Below are positions 49,785 to 57,928 of a stretch of 64,000 nt of DNA, one piece after another (the first letter of the stretch is position 1; every line of letters begins with the position of its first letter). The position numbers and the translations under genes were made by a program. Under the pieces are notes generated by a model, which searched no databases, was not told the DNA's origin, and saw only the letters and a program-made list of their open reading frames with translations. The DNA is taken from contig NZ_BOMM01000008.1 of NCBI RefSeq assembly GCF_016862195.1, positions 186,001 through 250,000 on the forward strand, in the 5' to 3' direction. This DNA is from Paractinoplanes ferrugineus. Its GTDB lineage: Bacteria > Actinomycetota > Actinomycetes > Mycobacteriales > Micromonosporaceae.

Positions 49785-50371
49785 CCCGTCTGCTCGAGGC
49801 GTTCGAGTTCGAGGTCGTCGCCACCGTCGACAACGGCCCCGAGCTGCTGCCGACACTGCGCGAACACAAGCCCGACGTGGCGGTGGTCGACGTGCGGTTG
49901 CCGCCGACGTTCACCGACGAGGGGTTGCAGGCGGCGATCGCGGCCCGCGGCGTCGTCCCCGGCATGCCGATCCTGGTGCTGTCGCAGCACGTCGAGCCGC
50001 TCTACGCCCGCGAGTTGCTGGGCGACCGCCGGGGTGCTGTCGGCTACCTGCTGAAGGACCGCGTCTGCGACGTGGCCGAGTTCGTCGACGCGGTCCGCCA
50101 GGTCGCCGACGGCGGCACGGTGATGGATCCCGAGGTGGTGGCCCGTCTCCTCGACCGCAGCCGGCCCCTGGATGTCCTCACGGCCCGGGAGCGCGAGGTG
50201 CTTGCCGAGATGGCGGCGGGCCGGTCGAACGCCGCCATAGCGGCCAAGCTGTTCGTGTCGGAGAAGGCGGTGAGCAAGCACATCAACGGAATCTTCACCA
50301 AGCTGTCCCTGCCGCCGTCGGACGACGACAACCGCCGGGTCCGGGCCGTCCTCGCCTACCTCAACGCCTGA
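49736..50371 (+). CDS. NarL/DesR-like response regulator
   Basis: 211 residues. Receiver motifs: IAEDHALLRDG with the acidic pocket, VVDVRLP with the phospho-acceptor Asp near 54, and LKDR with the conserved Lys. The C-terminal LuxR helix-turn-helix is LTAREREVLAEMAAGRSN to VSEKAVSKHINGIF. The GTG start lies inside the kinase gene (49-bp overlap), a tight coupling. It is the best candidate to bind the palindromes at 48427-48464. Confidence 0.92.
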   Translation: MRVVIAEDHALLRDGLTRLLEAFEFEVVATVDNGPELLPTLREHKPDVAVVDVRLPPTFTDEGLQAAIAARGVVPGMPILVLSQHVEPLYARELLGDRRGAVGYLLKDRVCDVAEFVDAVRQVADGGTVMDPEVVARLLDRSRPLDVLTAREREVLAEMAAGRSNAAIAAKLFVSEKAVSKHINGIFTKLSLPPSDDDNRRVRAVLAYLNA

Positions 50372-50376
50372 CCGGA

Positions 50377-50401
50377 CCAGCCGGCCGGGTCAGCCGGCTG
50401 G
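50377..50401. terminator. Hairpin between response regulator and DUF6282 gene
   Basis: CCAGCCGGC (50377-50385) pairs with GCCGGCTGG (50393-50401) around a 7-base loop, directly between two convergent stops. It probably serves both units. Confidence 0.65.
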
Positions 50402-50402
50402 G

Positions 50403-51332
50403 TCAGGCGGGGGCGGGTGCGGCGGCGAGGAAGCGGGAGTTCGCCACGGCCATCGTGCGGATCTCCTCGGCGGCGAAACCGGCCGCCAGCAAGCGATCCG
50501 CGAACAGGGCCAGGCCGTCCTCGACCGGCGGGTTGAACGGCTGGCCCAGGTCGCTGGAGAGGACGGAGTGCGTGACGCCGACCGCCCGGATGTTGGCGAA
50601 CAGGTCCTCCCACGAGACCTTGCCGGTGAACGGCGTCGTGAAGCAGCGCTCCAGCAACGCGCCCGCCGCGGCCAGCTCCTGCTGTTGGGCGACGGACAGA
50701 CGCTGCGAGGTGAACTCCGGGTGGGTCACGACCACCCGGCGTACCCCCTCCTGTTTCGCCGCCCGCACCACCGCGAGGATCTCCGGCGCCGAGAGGTGGC
50801 CGGTGGCCAGCACCATGTCGTGCCGGGCGATCACCCGCAGCACCTTGCGCACCTGGTCGAGGACGAGGCCGTCGGCCCCGACGACCTCCACCACGTCCGG
50901 CACGATGCCCTGAGCGTGCAGGTCGGCCTGCAGCGCCCCCCACATCGCCGGCTTGCTGCCGGGCAGGTCGGTGGCGGTGGAGCTGCGCTGGTTGCGCGAG
51001 TCCACGGTGGGCATCCAGACGACCCGCGCGCCGAGGCGACCGGCGATCTCGACGGCGGCCGGGTTCATGCCGCCCATCGAGCCGTTCAGCGTGATCGCGC
51101 CGAGGGCGTCGACCCCGGGGGCGGCCGCCCGGACGACCGAGGCCCGTTCGGCCGTCGTCACGTAGTGCGACTTGAGCACGAAACCGGCGAGCCCGACGGC
51201 GGCGAACCGGGCGGCCAGCGACAGATCGTCGATCCGGCGCTCCATCACGTCGGGCGCGACGTGCACGTGGGTGTCATAGGCCCCGGCGACCAGTTCGCGG
51301 GCGGCGGAGGACGGGGCAGGGTGCTCGGACAT
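50403..51332 (-). CDS. DUF6282 TIM-barrel hydrolase-like protein
   Basis: 309 residues. It opens with YDTHVHVAPDV, the metal-binding HxH of an amidohydrolase-like barrel, then VLKSHYVTTAE (possible Lys ligand), GHLSAPEIL, VVVTHPEF and SSDLGQPFNPP, each carrying a His or Asp suited to metal. The family is DUF6282, of unproven reaction. ATG 51332 follows TTTGGAG. It lies next to a GntR regulator and faces an ABC importer, which suggests it acts on the imported compound. Confidence 0.75.
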   Translation of the reverse strand: MSEHPAPSSAARELVAGAYDTHVHVAPDVMERRIDDLSLAARFAAVGLAGFVLKSHYVTTAERASVVRAAAPGVDALGAITLNGSMGGMNPAAVEIAGRLGARVVWMPTVDSRNQRSSTATDLPGSKPAMWGALQADLHAQGIVPDVVEVVGADGLVLDQVRKVLRVIARHDMVLATGHLSAPEILAVVRAAKQEGVRRVVVTHPEFTSQRLSVAQQQELAAAGALLERCFTTPFTGKVSWEDLFANIRAVGVTHSVLSSDLGQPFNPPVEDGLALFADRLLAAGFAAEEIRTMAVANSRFLAAAPAPA

Positions 51333-51344
51333 GAAACTCCAAAA

Positions 51345-51989
51345 CTAAGAACGACGACGGGCGACGTGGGACAACGCCGCCTCGACATGACTCAGGTGAT
51401 GCCGCATGGCCATCTCGGCGGCGTCCGGGTCGCGCCTCGCGATGGCGTCCACGACCGCGGTGTGTTCGGCCAGCGAGTGCGCGGACCGGCCGGGAACGAG
51501 GATGGTCCGGAACTGGAACCGCACCATCTGCGCCCGCAACCCGGCGATGAGCCGGGCGGCCGTCTCGTGTCGGGCGGCGGCGATGATTGCGGCGTGCAGG
51601 GTGGCGTTGCCCTCGGAGTAGCCGAGCAGATCACCGTCGGCGATCTTGTGCGCCATCCCGGACAGGATCCGGCGGATGGTGGTCACCTCGCGGGCGGTGG
51701 CCAGCACGGCGGCCTGCCGGGCGGCCAGCGCCTCGAGCACTGCCCGCGCCTGCAGGATCTCCACCGCCTCGGCGTCGGTGACGACCCGCACCCGGGCGCC
51801 CCGGTGCGGGGTGAGCACGACGATGCCGTCCTGCCCGAGGCGGACCAGAGCGGTCCGCACCACGGCCCGGGTGACCTGTAATCGCTCGGCCAGGTCGGTC
51901 TCGACGAGGCGTTCGTTCGGCATCAGTTCGCCGCTGAAGATGAGGGACCGCAGCCGCTCGTAGGCGTCGTCGACAGCAGGCGACGTCAC
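51345..51989 (-). CDS. GntR-family regulator (FadR/FCD type)
   Basis: 214 residues from GTG 51989. The winged helix is AYERLRSLIFSGEL then LVETDLAERLQVTRAVVRTAL; the C-terminal FCD domain has ARAVLEALAARQAAV, EGNATLHAAII and metal-ligand-like His residues (HHLSHVEAAL). It probably senses a carboxylate and represses the neighbouring genes. It starts 12 bp upstream of the DUF6282 gene on the same strand. Palindromes in the gap upstream may be its operators. Confidence 0.88.
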   Translation of the reverse strand: MTSPAVDDAYERLRSLIFSGELMPNERLVETDLAERLQVTRAVVRTALVRLGQDGIVVLTPHRGARVRVVTDAEAVEILQARAVLEALAARQAAVLATAREVTTIRRILSGMAHKIADGDLLGYSEGNATLHAAIIAAARHETAARLIAGLRAQMVRFQFRTILVPGRSAHSLAEHTAVVDAIARRDPDAAEMAMRHHLSHVEAALSHVARRRS

Positions 51990-52294
51990 GAAAGATGTCC
52001 CCCCAAGAAACCGGCATCGAATTGCAAACAATCTTGTGCACAGCATCACAACCCGCCGGATCACTGTCAACCGTCGGCTGACCTGCGTCAATGTCCATTT
52101 CGGAAGGCGGTGGCCAGTATATGACGGTCGATTTGGACGGATAAGGGAGCCATGACAGGTGAGATCCCCTGCTCTACGATCTCGACCGGACGCGGGCCCA
52201 GACGGACGAGCGTCAATCGACGCACCGTCCACGCAGGTCAGACGAACAGTCATCGGCGCCGATCGGACCGCCGGATTCTCAGGAGGCTTTCAGG
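51990..52294. promoter_or_regulatory. Divergent control region between GntR and ABC importer
   Basis: ATTGCAAACAAT (52021-52032) is an inverted repeat of ATTG, and TGTGCACA (52035-52042) is a perfect palindrome; both are adjacent and suit a FadR-type GntR dimer. At 52152 an ATG with AAGGGAG opens a 57-residue frame that runs into the importer gene; it may be a leader peptide but shows no known motif. The importer's ribosome site AGGAGG is at 52281. I see no riboswitch. Confidence 0.5.
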
Positions 52295-53326
52295 ATGTTC
52301 AAACGCTCTCGGGTGCTGGCGGTGACGTTGCTCGCCACGGTGCTTGTGACGGCGAGTGCTTGTTCCAAGGACGACGACAGCACCGCCGGCGGCGGCACCG
52401 CGGCCGGCTCGTCCGGTGAGCTGAAGAAGGTCACCTACGAGACGGCGTTCGGCGCCGTCGGCCGGGACTCCTTCATCTGGGTGGCGAAGGAGAAGGGCTA
52501 CTTCAAGGACGCCGGCATCGACATCACGATCGAGAAGGGCGCGGGCAACGTCCAGAACCTGACGGCGATCAAGACGGGCCAGGCGCAGTTCGCGGCCCTC
52601 GACTTCACCGGTGCGGAGATCCAGGCCGGCAAGGGCGAGTTCACCAACTGGCGCGCCGTGGCCGCGATCCACCAGCAGACCCTCGTCTCGATCATGACGA
52701 CCAACCCGGCCATCACCAAGCCGACCGACCTGGCCGGCAAGACCGTGGCCACCGGTAAGGGTTCGGTCAGCGAGCTGCTGTTCCCGGCGTACGCGAAGCA
52801 GGCCGGTCTCGACGCCAAGACCGTGACGATGCAGGGCTCGCCGACCACCGCGCTCAACGGCCTGATGGCACAGAACCGGGTGGACGCGCTGTCGACCTTC
52901 CTGCTGTCCAAGAAGGCCCTGGAGACGGTCTCGAAGAAGACCGTGACGGTGATGCCGTACTCGGAGTACCTGTCCGACCTGTTCGGCAACGCGATCATCG
53001 CCCGCGAGGAGACGATCACCAGCGACAAGGCTCTGGTGCAGAAGTTCACCGACGCCGCCATGAAGGGCCTGCAGTACACCCTCGACCACCCGGACGAGGC
53101 GGCCGCGATCCTGAACAAGGCCGAGCCGACGGCCGCGGTGCCGGCCGCGATCGGTGAGATCAACGCGATGAAGCCGTACGTGTCGTCGCCCAACGGCGCC
53201 AAGCTCGGCCACATCGACCAGGAGCGGGTGGCGCGTAGCATCGCCGTGCTCCAGGGCAACGGCCTGATGCCGGCCGGCCTGACCCCGGACAAGATCGTCG
53301 ACTTCAGCTTCATCCCGGCAAGCTGA
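52295..53326 (+). CDS. ABC importer substrate-binding lipoprotein (SsuA/THI5 type)
   Basis: 343 residues. A lipoprotein signal ends in the lipobox TASAC (about residue 23). The mature part has the type-II periplasmic fold of the NMT1/SsuA group (FIWVAKEKGYFKDAGIDITIE; LTAIKTGQAQFAALDF; LAGKTVATGKGS). Such proteins bring sulfonates, pyrimidine precursors of thiamine, nitrate-like or riboflavin-like compounds to the importer; the ligand cannot be told. The permease and ATPase genes follow. Confidence 0.9.
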   Translation: MFKRSRVLAVTLLATVLVTASACSKDDDSTAGGGTAAGSSGELKKVTYETAFGAVGRDSFIWVAKEKGYFKDAGIDITIEKGAGNVQNLTAIKTGQAQFAALDFTGAEIQAGKGEFTNWRAVAAIHQQTLVSIMTTNPAITKPTDLAGKTVATGKGSVSELLFPAYAKQAGLDAKTVTMQGSPTTALNGLMAQNRVDALSTFLLSKKALETVSKKTVTVMPYSEYLSDLFGNAIIAREETITSDKALVQKFTDAAMKGLQYTLDHPDEAAAILNKAEPTAAVPAAIGEINAMKPYVSSPNGAKLGHIDQERVARSIAVLQGNGLMPAGLTPDKIVDFSFIPAS

Positions 53327-53387
53327 CGCGCGGCGCGGGGCGGGTAGGCTCCCGCCCCGCGCATCGCTCTACACAGGAGCTCCAAAA

Positions 53388-54176
53388 ATGACGGACATCG
53401 TGGCCGGCTCGCGGGGATCGCGGGTGTGGGTCAATGCCGCGTTGCCGATTCTGGGCGCGGTCATCACGATCGGGGCGTGGTGGGGTGCCACTGCGGCGTT
53501 CCACATCGACCCGTTCTACCTGCCGTCCCCGGTCGACGTCATCGACTCGTTCATGCGTACCCCGCAATATCTTCTGCAGGAAACCTGGACCACCCTGCAG
53601 CGCGTGCTGATCGGCTTCGTGATCGCCGTGGCCGGCGGCCTCGCGATCGCGGTGACCCTCGCCGCGTCGAGCGTCGTCGAGCGGATGGCGATGCCGGTCC
53701 TGGCCGCGGTGAACGCGATCCCGAAGGTGGCACTCGCTCCGCTGCTGCTCGTCTGGATGGGCTTCGGGGACAGCCCCAAGATCGTCATGGTGGTGCTGCT
53801 CAGCTTCTTCCCGGTGATCGTCTCGACCATGGCGGGGCTCACCTCCACCCCCGCCGACCTGCGCGAACTGGCCCGCTCGCTGAAGGCGTCGTGGTGGCAG
53901 ACGTTCGTCAAAGTGCGGCTCACCTGGGCGCTCCCGCAGGTCTTCGTCGGCCTCAAGGTGGCCACCCCGCTCGCCATCATCGGCGCGGTGATCGGTGAGG
54001 TGGTCAACCCCGACCACGGCCTCGGCTCGGTGATCGCGGGCTCGGGCGCGTCCAACGACACCCCGCTCGCCTTCGCCGCCCTGGTCCTGCTGGCGCTCCT
54101 CGGCGTAGTCCTCTTCTACCTGGTAGCCGGGATCGAGCGGGTGCTCGTCCCCTGGGCCCGGACCATCAACTCCTGA
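53388..54176 (+). CDS. ABC importer permease (BPD_transp_1)
   Basis: 262 residues with six hydrophobic segments. The EAA-like loop that contacts the ATPase is seen in ELARSLKASWWQTFVKVRL. It is the inner-membrane channel of the SsuC/TauC type. The ATG follows AGGAG. It lies 61 bp after the binding-protein gene and 8 bp before the ATPase gene. Confidence 0.92.
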   Translation: MTDIVAGSRGSRVWVNAALPILGAVITIGAWWGATAAFHIDPFYLPSPVDVIDSFMRTPQYLLQETWTTLQRVLIGFVIAVAGGLAIAVTLAASSVVERMAMPVLAAVNAIPKVALAPLLLVWMGFGDSPKIVMVVLLSFFPVIVSTMAGLTSTPADLRELARSLKASWWQTFVKVRLTWALPQVFVGLKVATPLAIIGAVIGEVVNPDHGLGSVIAGSGASNDTPLAFAALVLLALLGVVLFYLVAGIERVLVPWARTINS

Positions 54177-54184
54177 GGTAACAG

Positions 54185-54964
54185 ATGATCACCATCGACG
54201 GCGTATCGCAGACGTTCAAGGGCAGGTCCGGCCCGGTCGAGGCGATCCGGGACATCAACCTGACGGTCGGCGAGGGCGAGTTCCTCACCGTGATCGGCCG
54301 CTCCGGCTGCGGCAAGTCCACGCTGCTGCGCATGGTCGCCGGCCTGCTGAAACCCACGGCCGGTGCGGTCCAGGTGGCCGGCGAGACGGTGCGCGGCCCC
54401 CGGCGGGACGTGGCGATGGTCTTCCAGAAACCGGCGCTGCTGCCGTGGCGCTCGGTCGAGGACAACGTCATGCTCCCGGTCGAGATCTTCGGCTGGCGGA
54501 AGTCCGAGCACCGGGCCAACGCCGACCGCCTGCTGGAGATGACCGGTCTGACGGCGTTCCGCAAGCGCCTGCCGCACGAGCTTTCCGGCGGCATGCAGCA
54601 GCGGGTCTCGCTCTGCCGGGCGCTGATCCAGAACCCGAAGGTCATGCTCCTGGACGAGCCGTTCTCCGCCCTCGACGCGCTGACCCGCGAGGAACTGGCG
54701 GTCGAGCTCCAGCGGATCCACATGGAGCTGGGGACCACCATGATATTCGTGACCCACTCGATCCAGGAGGCCGTCCTGCTGGCCGACCGGGTCGCGGTCC
54801 TGAGCTCCCGCCCCGGCCAACTGCGCCGCCTGGTCGAGATCCCGATCCCGCGCCCGCGCTCCTTCGGCCACAACGCCCACCTGGACCAGGTCGCGAACAT
54901 CTCGGCCGAACTGCACTCGCTGCTGCTGAGCGACGCGCACCTGCCCAGGACCCAGACGGCCTAG
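54185..54964 (+). CDS. ABC importer ATP-binding protein
   Basis: 259 residues. Walker A is GRSGCGKSTLL, the signature is LSGGMQQR, Walker B is VMLLDEPFSALD and the switch His is in FVTHSIQEA. It is of the SsuB/TauB type and powers the importer. No own regulator besides the nearby GntR is visible. Confidence 0.95.
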   Translation: MITIDGVSQTFKGRSGPVEAIRDINLTVGEGEFLTVIGRSGCGKSTLLRMVAGLLKPTAGAVQVAGETVRGPRRDVAMVFQKPALLPWRSVEDNVMLPVEIFGWRKSEHRANADRLLEMTGLTAFRKRLPHELSGGMQQRVSLCRALIQNPKVMLLDEPFSALDALTREELAVELQRIHMELGTTMIFVTHSIQEAVLLADRVAVLSSRPGQLRRLVEIPIPRPRSFGHNAHLDQVANISAELHSLLLSDAHLPRTQTA

Positions 54965-54980
54965 CGGCGCCCGGCGGCCG

Positions 54981-56015
54981 TCAGCGCCAGCGCAGCTTCG
55001 CCACCCGGCCCTGTTCACCGGAGGCCCAGCAGGCGCCGGCGCCGGTGCACGAGACCGCGTCGAAGCTTCCCGTGTCGAAGCGTTTCCAGGTCCGGCCGCC
55101 GTCGAGAGTCAGGTCGCTTCCCGTCGGGCCGACCGCCAGGGCCCCCGGTCCCCGGCCGATCCAGGTGACGCCCGAGCGGTACTCGCCGGGGACCGTTCGG
55201 GCAACCGTCCAGGTGCGGCCGCGCAGATATGCGGCACCGGCCGGTGCCGTTGCCGGAGTCGCGTAGTCGCCGCCGACCGCCAGGCCGTGCGTGCGGTCGC
55301 GGAACGCCAGGCTGTAGATGCCGGCGCTGGCGCCGCTCGGCACCGGGGTCGAGCTGACCGACCAGGAGCGGCCGCCGTCGGCGGAGGAGAAGACGCGCGC
55401 CGCGGCACCGCCGCCGGTGGCGAACCACGCCCGGCCGGACGCGGCGACCAGGCAGGTCCCGCCGGCCGCGAAAGCGAACTCACCGTCGAGGGCGGCCGGC
55501 ATCCCGGCGGGGGAGCGCACCGCCCACGTCCGTCCGCCGTCCGCGGTCGCCAGGATGCGGAACTTGCCGTCGACCGGGTCGGACAACGCCAGGCCGTGGC
55601 GGCGGTCGAGGAAGGTCACGCAGTCGTAGAACGCGTTCGGGTCCTCGTTGCGGAAGGTCTCGGTCCAGCTGCGGCCGCCGTCGGAGGTCGCATAGAGGCG
55701 CGAGTCGGTGCCGTTGCCGATGGTCAGCGCCACCGCGCTGCGGGCGTCGAACGCCTCGATGTCGCGGAACTGCAGAGCGGCGGCGTCGGCCGGCCCGACC
55801 GAGGCCCAGTGCCGGCCGCCGTCGGTGGTCCGCAGGATCGTGCCCTCGGTGCCGGCCACCCACGCCACCCGGTCGTCGACCGGCGCCAACCCCCGGAACC
55901 GGGCGGTCGTCCCGGTGTCACCGAGCTGCCACTCCGGCCGCCCGTGGCTGAAACCGGCCGCACCCAGCAGGGCCACGCCGGCGACGAGGATCGACAACTT
56001 CCGCTGCAACGTCAT
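54981..56015 (-). CDS. Exported BNR/Asp-box beta-propeller protein (Ycf48-like)
   Basis: 344 residues with an N-terminal signal (LSILVAGVALLGAAGF). At least five Asp-box repeats of the form TTDGGRHW, TSDGGRSW, TADGGRTW, SADGGRSW and TLDGGRTW mark the blades of a beta-propeller like that of Ycf48 or sialidase. There is no glycosidase catalytic set, so it is a scaffold or binding protein outside the membrane. ATG 56015 lies exactly six bases after TAACTT on the minus strand. Confidence 0.85.
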   Translation of the reverse strand: MTLQRKLSILVAGVALLGAAGFSHGRPEWQLGDTGTTARFRGLAPVDDRVAWVAGTEGTILRTTDGGRHWASVGPADAAALQFRDIEAFDARSAVALTIGNGTDSRLYATSDGGRSWTETFRNEDPNAFYDCVTFLDRRHGLALSDPVDGKFRILATADGGRTWAVRSPAGMPAALDGEFAFAAGGTCLVAASGRAWFATGGGAAARVFSSADGGRSWSVSSTPVPSGASAGIYSLAFRDRTHGLAVGGDYATPATAPAGAAYLRGRTWTVARTVPGEYRSGVTWIGRGPGALAVGPTGSDLTLDGGRTWKRFDTGSFDAVSCTGAGACWASGEQGRVAKLRWR

Positions 56016-56021
56016 GCTCGG

Positions 56022-56027
56022 AAGTTA
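56022..56027 (-). promoter_or_regulatory. Putative leaderless -10 (TAACTT) of the BNR gene
   Basis: On the minus strand TAACTT is followed by CCGAGC and then the ATG, the same 6-base spacing seen at the other sites. No ribosome site precedes the ATG. Confidence 0.5.
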
Positions 56028-56030
56028 CCG

Positions 56031-57740
56031 CTATCGATCGAGCAAGGCACGCAGCCGGAGCGTGTCGTCGACCGTCCAGCCAGGTGGGGAGGCGAGGGCG
56101 GCCCAGCCGTCGACGGCCGCCGACTTGTAGACGTGGCCGTGCCCGACCGGCACCTTGTTCGCGAAGATCAGATCGACCGTGGTCTGCCAGAACGTGACCA
56201 CCGGGTACCAGTGCATGTCGGGTGTGACGTCGGGGCCGCGTTCGCCGCGCAGCCAGCCGGGGCGGTGCCAGAGCAGGGTCGGGCTCCACCAGACCACCGG
56301 GTCGGACGAGTTCTGCATGTAGACGACCTTGGGCCGGGGCCCGGTCAGCGAGCGCAACTCGGGAGCCTGCGAGGCGAACTCCACGGGCAGCGCCGGATAG
56401 CGCGGATCCCACACCGTGCTGCCCGCCTCCCGGCCGGCGGTGAGTTCCTGGTGGATCGGGTTGGCGAAGGTGGGACCCTCGAGCAGGATGCCGTCCGCTC
56501 CCCGCACCATCTTCTCCGCGGTGCCGAACGTCTTCTCGGTCCCGTACGTGCCGAGGCTCTCGCCGAAGATCAGCAACTTCGGCCGGCCGGTGACCGGCAT
56601 GGCCGCCCACCGGTCGTGGACCGCGCCGATCAGCGCGGCCGCCGCCTCGGTCACCTTGCTGCGGTCGACCGCGAACGAGATCGAGCTGGGCAGGTACGAA
56701 TACTGCATCGACACGAGCGCGGTGTCCCCGCCGTACATGAATTCCAGGGAACTGGTGACGTCGTTGTCCACCCAGCCGGTGCCGGTCGGGGTGAAGACCG
56801 CGACGACCGACCGGTCGAACGCGCCGGTGCGGTCCATCTCGCGCACGATCAGCCCGGCCCGGGCGCTGACGTCCTCGGCCGAGGCCAACCCGGCGTAGAG
56901 CCGGATCGGTTCCCGGGCGGCCTGCCGGGTGAACGCGGCCAGTTCGGCGACGCGGGGGGCCCGGGTGACGAAGTTGCGGCCCTGCCGGCCGAGCGAGTCC
57001 CAGTCGACGAGCGATCCCGGACCGCCGGACCGCAGGGCGGAGGCGGGCCGCACCACGCCGTGGCCGGTTCCGCTGTCGGTGAGGGCGGCCGAGCGGTCGG
57101 CCGTGGTGTAGAGGTTGTCGACGACCAGGCCGTCGAACGCGCCGTAGCTGAGCATGGTGACGACCACGAAACCGGCGCAGTAGGCGGCGTAGTCGGGCAC
57201 GAGGTGGCCGAGCAGCCGGGCGATGCCGTGCGCGCCGAGCCGCAGCAGGCGGGCGATCAGCAGCAGCAGGCCGAAGGTGAGCAGGCTGATCCCGACGGTG
57301 CGCAGCGCGTCGTACTCCTGCTGGGGTTCCATGCCGAGGCGTAGCCGCAGTTCGCGCTGCCAGCGGGTGCCGAGCCAGAGGCAGACCAGGATCAGGATCG
57401 GGACCAGCGCGAACAGCAGGGACCAGGCGATCCGTTCGACCCGCCGGGACGGCCACCAGCGCAGTCGCACGAGGGCCCCGACGGCGGTGCCGGCCGCGTA
57501 CCCGATGGCGCCGGTGAGCCCGGCCACCACGCCCTGCAGGAACCAGGGGCGGGGGAGCAGCGACGGCGTGAAGGACAGGCAGTAGAAGAGTGCGGAGAGG
57601 CCGAAGCCGGTGACGCTGAGACCGCAGCGGACCACCCGGCGGCGCACGACGGTGTTCTCGGGACTGCGCCGCGGCGCCGGTATCCGGCTCTTCCGGGCCG
57701 TGCCCTGGTCCGGCGGATCGCTCACCACCAGCTTCCGCAT
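56031..57740 (-). CDS. Membrane alpha/beta hydrolase (Abhydrolase_9 type)
   Basis: 569 residues. The N-terminal half has four or five membrane helices (about residues 35-215). The C-terminal half is an alpha/beta hydrolase with the nucleophile elbow IFGESLGTYG (Ser about residue 395), VYMQNSSDPVVWW as the acid strand and a C-terminal His in GHGHVYKSA. This matches the actinobacterial Abhydrolase_9 proteins of unknown substrate. ATG 57740 follows a G-rich ribosome site. It lies 15 bp upstream of the BNR gene on the same strand. Confidence 0.85.
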   Translation of the reverse strand: MRKLVVSDPPDQGTARKSRIPAPRRSPENTVVRRRVVRCGLSVTGFGLSALFYCLSFTPSLLPRPWFLQGVVAGLTGAIGYAAGTAVGALVRLRWWPSRRVERIAWSLLFALVPILILVCLWLGTRWQRELRLRLGMEPQQEYDALRTVGISLLTFGLLLLIARLLRLGAHGIARLLGHLVPDYAAYCAGFVVVTMLSYGAFDGLVVDNLYTTADRSAALTDSGTGHGVVRPASALRSGGPGSLVDWDSLGRQGRNFVTRAPRVAELAAFTRQAAREPIRLYAGLASAEDVSARAGLIVREMDRTGAFDRSVVAVFTPTGTGWVDNDVTSSLEFMYGGDTALVSMQYSYLPSSISFAVDRSKVTEAAAALIGAVHDRWAAMPVTGRPKLLIFGESLGTYGTEKTFGTAEKMVRGADGILLEGPTFANPIHQELTAGREAGSTVWDPRYPALPVEFASQAPELRSLTGPRPKVVYMQNSSDPVVWWSPTLLWHRPGWLRGERGPDVTPDMHWYPVVTFWQTTVDLIFANKVPVGHGHVYKSAAVDGWAALASPPGWTVDDTLRLRALLDR

Positions 57741-57928
57741 AGGCGTCCCCCTCGCCGCTCGTCCCCACATCTTCGACCACCGATGCCCGTGATCGGGTGG
57801 GCCGGCCACCGGGCGGGCCGACATTTCGCAGCATCTGGATGAGTTGCCGCGGAGCGCCGAATTCGGTTGCGGAAAGGGTTCAGCCGCGCGGCGGGCAGCC
57901 GATTACACGCTGCGAGGAGGTGTTCACC

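Noticed and set aside
52045..52294. TPP riboswitch before the THI5-like importer.
   Set aside because: The CTGAGA and conserved P-loop/ATAATGC parts of the TPP aptamer are not present.
52152..52325. 57-codon frame upstream of the ABC importer.
   Set aside because: Good ribosome site, but no leader-peptide motif and it runs into the importer gene in another frame; kept only as a note.
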